Positions 35,181-42,534 of a stretch of DNA of 64,000 nucleotides are shown here, piece after piece (the first letter of the stretch is position 1; every line of letters starts with the position of its first letter). Made by a program: the position numbers and the translations under genes. The notes under the pieces were generated by a model. The model saw only the letters and a list, made by a program, of their open reading frames with translations. It was not told the DNA's origin and did not search any database. Source of the DNA: Thalassobacillus sp. CUG 92003 (lineage in GTDB: Bacteria > Bacillota > Bacilli > Bacillales > Halobacillaceae); NCBI RefSeq assembly GCF_013618635.1, contig NZ_JABLSJ010000010.1:94897-158896 (forward strand). Direction: 5' to 3'.

Positions 35181-36170
35181 TTATTTCAGCTCAAAGACGA
35201 GATAAGTTGCTACAAAATAAAATACAATAATCAAAAGAGACGGGATAAGGTAGACCCACATCCTTCGCTTATGCCTTCTTGTAATGCTATAAAGCAGTAA
35301 TAGAATAAAGAGAATGGATACGGCCGCTGTGATAATATTTGCCTTGCTGGCTTCATGAAGCAGGTTCCCTTGAAAATAGATGCCATCCGTAAAAGCCAAG
35401 ATCATAAGGTTAAAAGCATTACTGCCTAGCAGCGAACTGATAGCCAAATTGAAGTTTCTCATTTTCAAGGCGGTCCCCACGCTTACCGCATCAGGGAGTG
35501 AGGTACTCGCCGCCACTAGAAATGAGCCAACGAAGGATGCCCCTAAACCTGTCATCACAGCTAAACGATCGGCTACTATTGTCAGGATGCTGCCGAGGAC
35601 CATGATCCCAATCGCTCCGGCAATAAAACGCACCATTACTTGCTTATATGAATAACGGTCAAAATAGCCTTTTCCTCGTGATATTTTGCGCCCTTGATAC
35701 TCAGTCCGATTATTTATATAGTGAGCGCCGACAAAATAAATTAAAACGATCAAAATGGACGTATAACTTATATGAAAGAAATGACTCGGTAACGTTAACG
35801 TGAGTCCTAACATAACGGCCAGCGTTATGAGAATAACGAGCCATCCGTAAAGCTTACTTTCTTGAGTGGCATAACTCATGATTTGATGCTTGCGATAGAC
35901 GACATCAAATATGGCTAAGCCCATTATATTGAATAAATTACTGCCGACAAGATTACCCACTGCGATATCCGGACTATCAATTGCAATGGCCGTCACACTT
36001 GAAGTCAATTCCGGCAAGGAGATGGCCACCCCAATAAGAAAGCCAATAAAGGCGTAGGACGTGCGTGTTTTTTCTTTAACGCCCTCTGCATAAATAGCCA
36101 AGCGCGAGGCTGCAAATCCAGCCCCTCCCCCAACCACAATAAATAACCCTAACATCAAAAGTATATCCAT
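35181..36170 (-). CDS. Ca2+/cation antiporter (CaCA) family protein
   Basis: Sodium/calcium-exchanger-type membrane protein of 329 residues with about ten helices and the two inverted alpha repeats: alpha-1 SLPELTSSVTAIAIDSPDIAVGNLVGSNLFN and alpha-2 STSLPDAVSVGTALKMRNFNLAISSLLGSNAFN. The first repeat has the conserved Glu in LPELTSS; in the second the acidic residue is the Asp of LPDAVSV. Ion specificity cannot be read from the sequence. TAGGAG precedes the ATG. Convergent with the oxidoreductase operon. Confidence 0.9.
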   Translation of the reverse strand: MDILLMLGLFIVVGGGAGFAASRLAIYAEGVKEKTRTSYAFIGFLIGVAISLPELTSSVTAIAIDSPDIAVGNLVGSNLFNIMGLAIFDVVYRKHQIMSYATQESKLYGWLVILITLAVMLGLTLTLPSHFFHISYTSILIVLIYFVGAHYINNRTEYQGRKISRGKGYFDRYSYKQVMVRFIAGAIGIMVLGSILTIVADRLAVMTGLGASFVGSFLVAASTSLPDAVSVGTALKMRNFNLAISSLLGSNAFNLMILAFTDGIYFQGNLLHEASKANIITAAVSILFILLLLYSITRRHKRRMWVYLIPSLLIIVFYFVATYLVFELK

Positions 36171-36317
36171 CCGCGAACTCCTAGAGGTAGATTTATGAAC
36201 GCATCATATCACATGTTAATACCTCAATTCATTTCCACTCCATGCGGTCATATAAACACACAATGACAATATGTAAAAAAAAGGAGAAGACAATGCCCCT
36301 CCTTTTATAATTTAGAT

Positions 36318-36530
36318 CTATTTGCGCTGACGATTTACCGCTTCACGTATGTGGTACAACTCCGCATACATAGCAGATAGAAATACACATATGATACTGA
36401 GGAATAATGCAACGACAAAGACAGAGCCGTCTAAACCGAAACCAAGGACTGCGCTGAAACCAATGATAACGCCAACAATGATGCCTATAGCTATAAATTG
36501 CAAAATTTTACTGAATGTGACCGAATACAT
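36318..36530 (-). CDS. Small two-helix membrane protein, unknown function
   Basis: Seventy residues from ATG 36530 (MYSVTFSKILQF), preceded by GGGAGAGGTGA; the reading can be extended to 36578 but without a ribosome binding site. Two membrane helices (LQFIAIGIIVGVIIGFSAVLGF and SVFVVALFLSIICVFLSAMY) and a basic tail. The shape resembles small lipopolysaccharide-assembly-like or DUF-type inner membrane proteins; not recognised. Confidence 0.6.
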   Translation of the reverse strand: MYSVTFSKILQFIAIGIIVGVIIGFSAVLGFGLDGSVFVVALFLSIICVFLSAMYAELYHIREAVNRQRK

Positions 36531-36595
36531 ACCATCACCTCTCCCAACTGAACGTTCATTTACTATTACCTTACCCAATTTTGTAAGGAATCACA

Positions 36596-36631
36596 CAAAA
36601 AGCTGGACATCGATCAAGGCGATGTCCAGCT
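36596..36631 (-). terminator. Terminator downstream of the surface protein gene
   Basis: AGCTGGACATCG (36601-36612) and CGATGTCCAGCT (36620-36631) form a perfect 12-bp stem; on the minus strand it is followed by TTTTTG. It lies after the TAA that ends the full-length (readthrough) frame at 36655, not directly after the TAG at 36730. Confidence 0.85.
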
Positions 36632-36729
36632 AAGGATAATAGGGTAGTCTTGTATTATTGTTTTTGGTGATGGGTTTTACGGATATAGATACCCGCTGCA
36701 CCTAACGCAGCCATAATCGAGGCAAAGGC

Positions 36730-37995
36730 CTAAATGTCCGCATTAGAACCGGCCGAGCCACCCATGCCGGTATCTGGCATCTCTGATGGCATCTCTGAAG
36801 CGAACTTGTCAGGGTTTTGGGCTACAAAACCGGAGGATAGGGCTTTAGATGCTGCAAACATATGCGCATAAGATTCTCTTAATGTTTGATATGTCATTTC
36901 ATAATCTTCAGCTGCGTACTGATCGAAGGTGTTGAATAGATAGTCAGCATGCTGTTGGAGACTCGGCGCAAGTGCATCGGCTTGAAGTTCACCGCCCGTC
37001 GCCTCTTCAAGGAACATAGCGAAGTTATCACGGTAATCTTCCAACGCTTTCATCGCTTCTTCCTGTTTTGCTTCGTCTTCAGCTGCCGTACCTTCTACAT
37101 AGGCTACGAAATCTTCAATGTGCCCGGTCCATATCTTATTGAATTCTTGACCAGCTTCTTCTCCGTAGATGGAAGAAATGGCAGCGGTCAGATCATCTGT
37201 ATTATTGGAAAGAGCTTGAACCGAAGCATCGAAATCTTCAGATTCATCCAGGCCATTCTGCATAGCCATGGAAGCTAGTCCAGTGTGTTCGCTCAATAGA
37301 TGGTTCAAATTGGAGCGAAGATCAGCTGCCGGTGTCACGGCTTTTGTATTGTTGAATTTGTCAGGGAACTGATCGACAACGGCGCTCGATAAGCCTTTAC
37401 TTACACCATACATATGATCAATCGCTTCACGTTCTTTCGCATAGGCTTGCTCGTAATCCCCTGCTACATAGCTGTCAAAAGCACTAATCAGTTGGTTTAC
37501 GTGCATTTGAAGTCCTTCAGCAAGCTCATCGGATTTTAGGCGATCATCCGTCGCACCAGCCATGAATTTTGAGAAATCCTGGCGGTACTGATCAAGCTCA
37601 TCTAAAGCCAGCTTTTTCGCTTCTTCATTTTCGTTGCCTGTTGCTTTAACGTAGTCTACAAAATAACCGATATGTTCAGACCACATTGTTTTGAACTTCT
37701 CCCCTGCTTCGTCCCCATATACAGAAGCTACAGCCTGCGAGAGCTCATTCGTATTGGCGGATAATGCATTGGCGGAAGCTTCAAAATCAGAAGCACCTTC
37801 TGCACTTTTTCGCATCGTTTCTACGGCAAGATAAGCATGTTCACTGAATAACTTGTCCAATGAAGCCCGCAGTTCAACAGCTTCCGTTTCCACTGTCGGC
37901 ATATTGTGCTCATCTGCATTCACCACGTCCATCGAGGTAGGCACTAACAAAGCTGCACTTAACGGTAATGCCAAAAATGTTTTTTTCATGTTCAT
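36730..37995 (-). CDS. Secreted two-repeat surface protein; sortase signal interrupted by in-frame TAG
   Basis: Exported protein with a signal peptide (MNMKKTFLALPLSAALLVPTS) and two homologous ~165-residue helical repeats. Both repeats carry four histidines at matching places: SEH in the first helix, EHI or GHI, MHV or QHA, and DHM or AHM, suggesting metal or haem binding. The C-terminus has the sorting-like motif MPDTGMGG. A TAG stop follows 13 residues later (36730-36732). The same frame continues as AFASIMAALGAAGIYIRKTHHQKQ to a TAA at 36655, which is the missing membrane anchor and basic tail. Start ATG 37995 follows GGGAGG by ~10 nt. Transcribed from an ECF-type promoter. Confidence 0.85.
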   Translation of the reverse strand: MNMKKTFLALPLSAALLVPTSMDVVNADEHNMPTVETEAVELRASLDKLFSEHAYLAVETMRKSAEGASDFEASANALSANTNELSQAVASVYGDEAGEKFKTMWSEHIGYFVDYVKATGNENEEAKKLALDELDQYRQDFSKFMAGATDDRLKSDELAEGLQMHVNQLISAFDSYVAGDYEQAYAKEREAIDHMYGVSKGLSSAVVDQFPDKFNNTKAVTPAADLRSNLNHLLSEHTGLASMAMQNGLDESEDFDASVQALSNNTDDLTAAISSIYGEEAGQEFNKIWTGHIEDFVAYVEGTAAEDEAKQEEAMKALEDYRDNFAMFLEEATGGELQADALAPSLQQHADYLFNTFDQYAAEDYEMTYQTLRESYAHMFAASKALSSGFVAQNPDKFASEMPSEMPDTGMGGSAGSNADI

Positions 37996-38032
37996 GATTA
38001 AAAATCCTCCCTTATTATGATGATTCACTTAG

Positions 38033-38060
38033 CTATCGAGGAGGATTACAAATTGGATCA
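38033..38060 (-). promoter_or_regulatory. ECF-type promoter of the surface protein gene
   Basis: On the minus strand TGATCC (complement of 38055-38060), 16 nt, CGATAG (complement of 38033-38038), continuing CTA. The same two elements at the same spacing occur upstream of the sigma operon (39661-39688), which marks them as a shared promoter for the ECF sigma factor encoded at 39011-39580. The surface gene starts 38 nt downstream. Confidence 0.8.
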
Positions 38061-38193
38061 CTCGTTTTCCAAAAAAAAATTAAAATTCGGGACTTTTCGT
38101 CTTAGACTTTTAAATAGCTCGATGCCTATTTTTACCACCTGAGCTCTCTCATCCAAAGGCCACACTATTAACGACATACATAAACATCAGCCA

Positions 38194-38234
38194 TAAAAAA
38201 AACAAGCAGCCTAAGAATAAATCAGGCTGCTTGT
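38194..38234 (-). terminator. Terminator of the sigma/anti-sigma operon
   Basis: ACAAGCAGCCT (38202-38212) and AGGCTGCTTGT (38224-38234) form an 11-bp stem; on the minus strand it is followed by eight T residues. Confidence 0.9.
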
Positions 38235-38241
38235 ATCACGT

Positions 38242-39018
38242 TTACAATTCTGAACTCATCATAACTTCGCCTTGAGGAGTTTCACTATTGGCATTCGGTT
38301 CCTTAGAAATAGCAATCGCATCCCAATCACCTTCACTTTGCAGTTGGGCCATTGAATAGGCGACAGCTCCTTCACCTTGCTGATTCGATTTAAATGAACC
38401 GGCGCGATAAGGCTGATCATCGTTAATTAGCCAAACTTGGTAAACTTCATCTCCCTGCAAGGGGTCGAGTGAGCCGGCTTGAACCACCAACATGTCTTCT
38501 GTCCCTTGATTGATCATGGCAGCTGTAGCATTTGCGTTCGTCCCTTCACCTTGAAGCTGGACACGCTGCAGCACTTCATCAGTGGATTCCACGGGTGGTG
38601 CTTCGTCCTCATCAGACTGAGTCGTTTGAAACACAGCGTACATATTGCCCATTAAGGAGAATATCAGTCCAGCAGCTAACACTGGCATGAGCCACGCTGG
38701 TTTATCCAGTTTTCGCTTTTCTGCTTGCTTTTCTTTATAACGGTCGACTGACGATGAACTCTTATCTTCATTCGCCTCCGGTTCCTCATCGGTCGTTTCA
38801 CCGGCGGTAAATGCAGCATCCAACACATTCTGTTTCATTTCAGCCGGGGGTTCAACTGGTTCAGATGCTAAAGGAAGATGCTCGGTCAGTTCTCGTAGTT
38901 CCCGTAATTCTTCCTGACAATCTTCACACGTTTCTAAATGTGCTTCAAATGCCTGCGCTTCTTGCTCTGTGAGGTGACCATTAAAGTAATCGATAACTTT
39001 CTCGCATTCTTTATACAT
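38242..39018 (-). CDS. Membrane anti-sigma factor with zinc-finger (RskA-type)
   Basis: Predicted anti-sigma factor of 258 residues that holds the neighbouring ECF sigma factor at the membrane. N-terminal zinc-binding anti-sigma domain: CEKVIDYFNGHLTEQEAQAFEAHLE with H-x3-C-x2-C (HLETCEDC). A basic/Glu-rich linker, one helix (WLMPVLAAGLIFSLMGNMYAVF) and a ~110-residue outer domain with LQVWLINDDQPYRAGSF-like RskA features (EVYQVWLINDDQPYRAGSF) follow. Start ATG 39018 (MYKECEKV), with AAAGGGGGCG upstream; it overlaps the sigma gene by 8 bp. Release signal unknown. Confidence 0.9.
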   Translation of the reverse strand: MYKECEKVIDYFNGHLTEQEAQAFEAHLETCEDCQEELRELRELTEHLPLASEPVEPPAEMKQNVLDAAFTAGETTDEEPEANEDKSSSSVDRYKEKQAEKRKLDKPAWLMPVLAAGLIFSLMGNMYAVFQTTQSDEDEAPPVESTDEVLQRVQLQGEGTNANATAAMINQGTEDMLVVQAGSLDPLQGDEVYQVWLINDDQPYRAGSFKSNQQGEGAVAYSMAQLQSEGDWDAIAISKEPNANSETPQGEVMMSSEL

Positions 39019-39580
39019 CGTGAACGCCCCCTTTCTCTTGGATGTTCGACAGTTCACTGTTTAAATGCTTTAACGCTAATCGTATTCGCCCTTTAACTGT
39101 TCCCAGCGGTAGGTTACATTCCTCCGCTATCTCTCTTTGGGTCAAGCCTTTAAAATAAAATAAATCCACCATTATTGTTTGCTCTTCTGCCAAGTTGCGA
39201 ATCGCCTGACGTATGAGTTGCCCCTGTTCACGCCATTCCGCCAGGTCTTCAGTTGAAGGATCCTGCTCTTCAGGAATGTCAGTTTCCTCTTCCAACGAAA
39301 CGTTCTCATCCTTACGCTTTCGAATCAAATCAATACATGTGTAGCGCGTCACGGTCACGATCCAGGATGAAAACTTTCCTTTCTTTTCCTGATATACAGC
39401 CTTATGTGTCCATATTTTAATAAATACTTCTTGCAAAACTTCTTCTGCTAATGTTGCGTCCCCTGATAACTTAATGGCAAAGGAATACAGTAGTTTTTCA
39501 TATTTGTCATAAATTTCTTCTAAAGTACCTTTGTCACCATCTGCTATCAGAGCATAGAGTTCTTTATCAGTCCTGCTCAT
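39011..39580 (-). CDS. ECF RNA polymerase sigma factor
   Basis: Alternative sigma factor of 189 residues. Region 2: YDKYEKLLYSFAIKLSGDATLAEEVLQEVFIKIWTH and SSWIVTVTRYTCIDLIRKRK. Region 4: NLAEEQTIMVDLFYFKGLTQREIAEECNLPLGTVKGRIRLAL with the helix-turn-helix. It forms an operon with its zinc-finger anti-sigma factor, and its likely promoter motif (TGATCC-N16-CGATAG) stands before both its own operon and the surface protein gene. The inducing signal cannot be read from the sequence. A GAGGAG lies upstream of the ATG. Confidence 0.93.
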   Translation of the reverse strand: MSRTDKELYALIADGDKGTLEEIYDKYEKLLYSFAIKLSGDATLAEEVLQEVFIKIWTHKAVYQEKKGKFSSWIVTVTRYTCIDLIRKRKDENVSLEEETDIPEEQDPSTEDLAEWREQGQLIRQAIRNLAEEQTIMVDLFYFKGLTQREIAEECNLPLGTVKGRIRLALKHLNSELSNIQEKGGVHDV

Positions 39581-39660
39581 AGCACACTCCTCACCGGTGG
39601 ATACTGCTATCTTAGCATATTTCGAGCTGTTTTTTCGCTACGAAAGGTTATGCTGCCTAG

Positions 39661-39688
39661 CTATCGGACACTAAAGCCATTCGGATCA
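39661..39688 (-). promoter_or_regulatory. ECF-type autoregulatory promoter of the sigma operon
   Basis: On the minus strand TGATCC (complement of 39683-39688), 16 nt, CGATAG (complement of 39661-39666), then CTAGG. Identical hexamers and spacing to 38033-38060. It lies ~80 nt before the sigma start. The rest of the 39581-39892 gap holds no other feature I recognise. Confidence 0.8.
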
Positions 39689-39892
39689 CCTGCGCCTCAC
39701 TTTTCCATTAGCAAGCCACGAGGAAATACAAGTTAGATCCCCATCCAGTCCAAGCTCTTATACCAGAATATCTCGGGATCCAAACATTCAAGAAATGTCA
39801 ACCTTGAGGATTAAACTTAGCTTTCCATTTAAATACATATTGATGAAAACACGGTAAACACTACCCATATGCCATATAAGGAGGGATCGGCT

Positions 39893-40150
39893 ATGCCACA
39901 CTCAAGGAAGTCGGAAGAACCAGAACTTATTGTGTTTAAGGATGAATTTGGACGAGACGTGGAATATCATGTGGACGCCATTATTGAAATGGACCATAAG
40001 GAATATGTCCTTTATTCAGGAGGCGGCGACATGCTATTCAGTCGTATTAAACATATCGGCGATGACGTTGAACTGTGTGATATTACTGAAGAAGAAGTTA
40101 ATGCACTTGCGAAGGCTTATCAAGAAGGGATCGCCATGGAGAACGAATGA
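39893..40150 (+). CDS. DUF1292-like small protein
   Basis: Eighty-five residues from ATG 39893 (MPHSRKSEEPELIVF), preceded by AAGGAGGGATCG; the longer reading from 39869 lacks a ribosome binding site. The core FKDEFGRDVEYHVDAIIEMDHKEYVLYSG and VELCDITEEEVNALAKAYQE is the DUF1292 pattern (short all-beta protein with an acidic tail). Function unknown. A weak terminator follows at 40250. Confidence 0.75.
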   Translation: MPHSRKSEEPELIVFKDEFGRDVEYHVDAIIEMDHKEYVLYSGGGDMLFSRIKHIGDDVELCDITEEEVNALAKAYQEGIAMENE

Positions 40151-40249
40151 TGGTGAGTTTAAAACACATGTACCGCAATTTCGTGTTTATAGGTGTTTAA
40201 TCCGTGGAATTCATTCATTTAATAAGCAGGGACTGGGTTTTACACTAAT

Positions 40250-40279
40250 AGACCTTCCATGTACTGGGGGTCTTTTTTG
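40250..40279 (+). terminator. Terminator after the DUF1292-like gene
   Basis: AGACCTTC (40250-40257) pairs with GGGGGTCT (40266-40273), using two G-U pairs, and is followed by T5. Confidence 0.6.
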
Positions 40280-40361
40280 TTGATGATAAGAACTGAAGGG
40301 CTTTTATCTTCTGCCCTATCCCCTATTATTCAAAAATATCAGAGAATTTATCAAAAATACT

Positions 40362-40399
40362 TTGAACTTTCCGTACATTGTATGTTAGAATTCCTTACA
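40362..40399 (+). promoter_or_regulatory. glnA promoter with GlnR/TnrA box over the -10
   Basis: TTGAAC (40362-40367), 18-nt spacer, TAGAAT (40386-40391). TGTTA-N7-TTACA at 40383-40399 is a perfect match to TGTNA-N7-TNACA and covers the -10, so binding of GlnR (or TnrA) should repress. The leader is ~80 nt. Rest of the 40151-40476 gap: a terminator and nothing else recognised. Confidence 0.85.
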
Positions 40400-40476
40400 T
40401 AGGATAGTAAAAGTTATCTTTCCCCTCCAGGATAGGGTGAAGATCTTATATCAAACTTAAAAAGTGAGGTATCGGA

Positions 40477-41787
40477 ATGACGTACACGAAAGAGACAATT
40501 AAACAGGAAATCAAGGAACAAGGAGTCGAATTTTTACGGTTAGAGTTCACAGATATGCTCGGCGATACGAAGAATGTGGAACTCCCAGCCGCAGAAATCG
40601 ATTCCGTACTCGAGGAAGAGGCGATGTTTGACAGTTCCTCGATCACTGGATTTTCTGATATTCAAGAGAGTGATATGTACTTAGTCCCTGACTTGGATAC
40701 GTTCAAGGTGTTACCAATCAGTGTAACCGATGACCATATCGCACGTTTTATTTGCGACATCTATAAACCAGATGGCACCCCGTTCGAAGGTGATCCGCGT
40801 TATATTCTGAAAAGAGCTATGAAAGAAGCCGAAGAAATGGGTTATACAGTCAATGTAGGACCTGAACCAGAATTCTTCCTCTTCAAATTGAATGACGAAG
40901 GCTACCCAGTACGCAAGATGAATGACCGCGGCGGTTACTTCGACGCGTCTCCAATTGATAAAGGCGATAAAGTGCGCCGGGATATCGTGAGAACCTTGAA
41001 GGATTATGGATTTGAGATGGAAGCCTCTCACCACGAAGTTGCTCAAGGGCAGCATGAGATTAACTTCCGATTTGATAATATGCTGAAAACCGCTGATAAT
41101 ATCCAGACTTTCAAAGGTGTCGTTAAAGATATCGCGACGAATCATGATTACCATGCTACATTCATGCCGAAACCAATTGCTGGCGAAAATGGTTCCGGGA
41201 TGCACTGTCACTTATCCTTATTCACAGATAATGGCAGCGCATTCTATGACGAAAACGGCAAAGATGAACTCTCGAGTACAATGAAGCATTTCATTGCCGG
41301 GATTCTTCATCACGCAAGCGGCATCACCGCTATCACGAACCCTTGCGTCAACTCATTTAAACGCCTTGTACCAGGGTACGAAGCTCCAGTCAGTGTGGCT
41401 TGGTCCCACTCTAACCGAAGCTGTATGATCCGCGTGCCAACTACCCGCGGCAATGGTACACGCTTCGAAGTACGTAACCCTGACCCGACCGCCAATCCTT
41501 ACTTGGCACTAGCCGTATTGATACAGGCAGGTCTTGAAGGTATCCGCAACAAGTTAGCACCAGGTGAGCCGGAAGGCCGTAACCTTTATGAAGTTACTGA
41601 CGACAGCGTTCCAACGCTCCCTACTAACTTAAAAGAAGCGATCAAAGCCTTGAAGAAGGATGAGGTATTGATTAAAGCTCTTGGCAATCATACGTCCAAA
41701 GTCTATATTGAAGAAAAAGAACAAGAATGGACGAATTATTCCTTGCAAGTTACCCAATGGGAAGTCGAGGAATACATGAACAAATAA
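40477..41787 (+). CDS. glnA: Glutamine synthetase, type I (GlnA-like)
   Basis: Makes glutamine from glutamate, ammonia and ATP. Family signatures are intact: FDSSSITGF, metal ligands in GPEPEFFLF and ASHHEVAQGQHEINF, GMHCHLSLF, NSFKRLVPGYEAP and the ATP/phosphate site around RVEVR-type RFEVRNPDPTANPYL. Compared with B. subtilis GlnA, Arg62 (in GFVRIEES), needed for glutamine feedback inhibition, is Asp61 (GFSDIQES), and FDGSS is FDSSS. That suggests a paralogue with altered feedback control. No glnR gene is upstream; the gene is monocistronic, with a GlnR box on its promoter. Confidence 0.92.
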   Translation: MTYTKETIKQEIKEQGVEFLRLEFTDMLGDTKNVELPAAEIDSVLEEEAMFDSSSITGFSDIQESDMYLVPDLDTFKVLPISVTDDHIARFICDIYKPDGTPFEGDPRYILKRAMKEAEEMGYTVNVGPEPEFFLFKLNDEGYPVRKMNDRGGYFDASPIDKGDKVRRDIVRTLKDYGFEMEASHHEVAQGQHEINFRFDNMLKTADNIQTFKGVVKDIATNHDYHATFMPKPIAGENGSGMHCHLSLFTDNGSAFYDENGKDELSSTMKHFIAGILHHASGITAITNPCVNSFKRLVPGYEAPVSVAWSHSNRSCMIRVPTTRGNGTRFEVRNPDPTANPYLALAVLIQAGLEGIRNKLAPGEPEGRNLYEVTDDSVPTLPTNLKEAIKALKKDEVLIKALGNHTSKVYIEEKEQEWTNYSLQVTQWEVEEYMNK

Positions 41788-41797
41788 AAGCGCGATT

Positions 41798-41830
41798 GAC
41801 CTGCTCCTACTGAAAGGAGCAGGTCTTTTT
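41798..41830 (+). terminator. Terminator of glnA
   Basis: GACCTGCTCC (41798-41807) and GGAGCAGGTC (41816-41825) form a 10-bp stem followed by T5. Confidence 0.92.
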
Positions 41831-41892
41831 ATGTTTCATCTCCTAGCGCATGATGATAGCATAAAAGCATGACTGACAAAGGAGTATGCTGT

Positions 41893-42309
41893 ATGAATAA
41901 ACAACTCGACCATATTGGTGTCGCGGTTCGTCAGATTGAAGAGAGTATCGCATTTTATCAAAATGTGTTAGGCGCAACTTTAATCGATCGCTACATCAGT
42001 GAAGCAACCGGCGTTGAAAGCGAGATTGCCATCATGGATATCAATGGCGCCCGAACAGAACTACTTGCACCGACCAATAACACCACCTCACCGATTGCGC
42101 GCTTTATTAAACAAAAAGGTAAAGGCGTCCATCATATCGCCTATCGCGTTGAGAATTTGGATGATGCCCTGGAGGAATTGAAGCAGCAGCATATTCGGGT
42201 GCTCCATAATTCGCTCCGCACCAATAAACACGGACGGCGATTGATTTATTTGAACCCGGCTGATACAGAAGGCACCATTATAGAGTTTTGCGACTACCCC
42301 CATGCGTGA
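41893..42309 (+). CDS. mce: Methylmalonyl-CoA epimerase
   Basis: VOC-fold enzyme that interconverts (S)- and (R)-methylmalonyl-CoA for B12-dependent methylmalonyl-CoA mutase. LDHIGVAVRQIEESIAFYQNVLG, a metal-binding His at the start, RTELLAP, GKGVHHIAYRVENLDDAL with the second metal His, and the final Glu in IIEFCDYP match the family; the protein is 138 residues. Start ATG 41893 with AAAGGAG upstream; an upstream ATG at 41869 lacks one. Mutase genes are not adjacent. It adds to the evidence that the organism uses cobalamin. Confidence 0.9.
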   Translation: MNKQLDHIGVAVRQIEESIAFYQNVLGATLIDRYISEATGVESEIAIMDINGARTELLAPTNNTTSPIARFIKQKGKGVHHIAYRVENLDDALEELKQQHIRVLHNSLRTNKHGRRLIYLNPADTEGTIIEFCDYPHA

Positions 42310-42448
42310 AGCGTGCGGGGATTTTTATTTGTTTTCAACTTCCTGCGATTTGTAAGCAACTTTTATCGTTTTCTTGTCAACTTTGGGCGAATTCGGGGCA
42401 AAACAGCACGCATTGCAAACGACATCATGCTGTTTCCAAGCAACTGAG

Positions 42449-42492
42449 CAAAAATAGGCCCCGGTTCCAGTATGATAAGCTGAATCCGGGGC
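42449..42492 (-). terminator. Terminator of the OAH sulfhydrylase fusion gene
   Basis: GGCCCCGG (42457-42464) and CCGGGGC (42486-42492) anchor a ~15-bp stem with one mismatch; on the minus strand it is followed by CTATTTTTG. The 42310-42448 stretch after mce holds nothing else recognised. Confidence 0.75.
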
Positions 42493-42534
42493 TCTCGCGA
42501 ATCAGCGCAGCGTCAAACTGCTGAGCTGCCCATA

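Noticed and set aside
36730..36732. TAG in the surface protein gene as a pyrrolysine codon
   Set aside because: Pyrrolysine use is not known in Bacillaceae, and the position is in an anchor linker, not an active site. A nonsense change or low-level readthrough is simpler.
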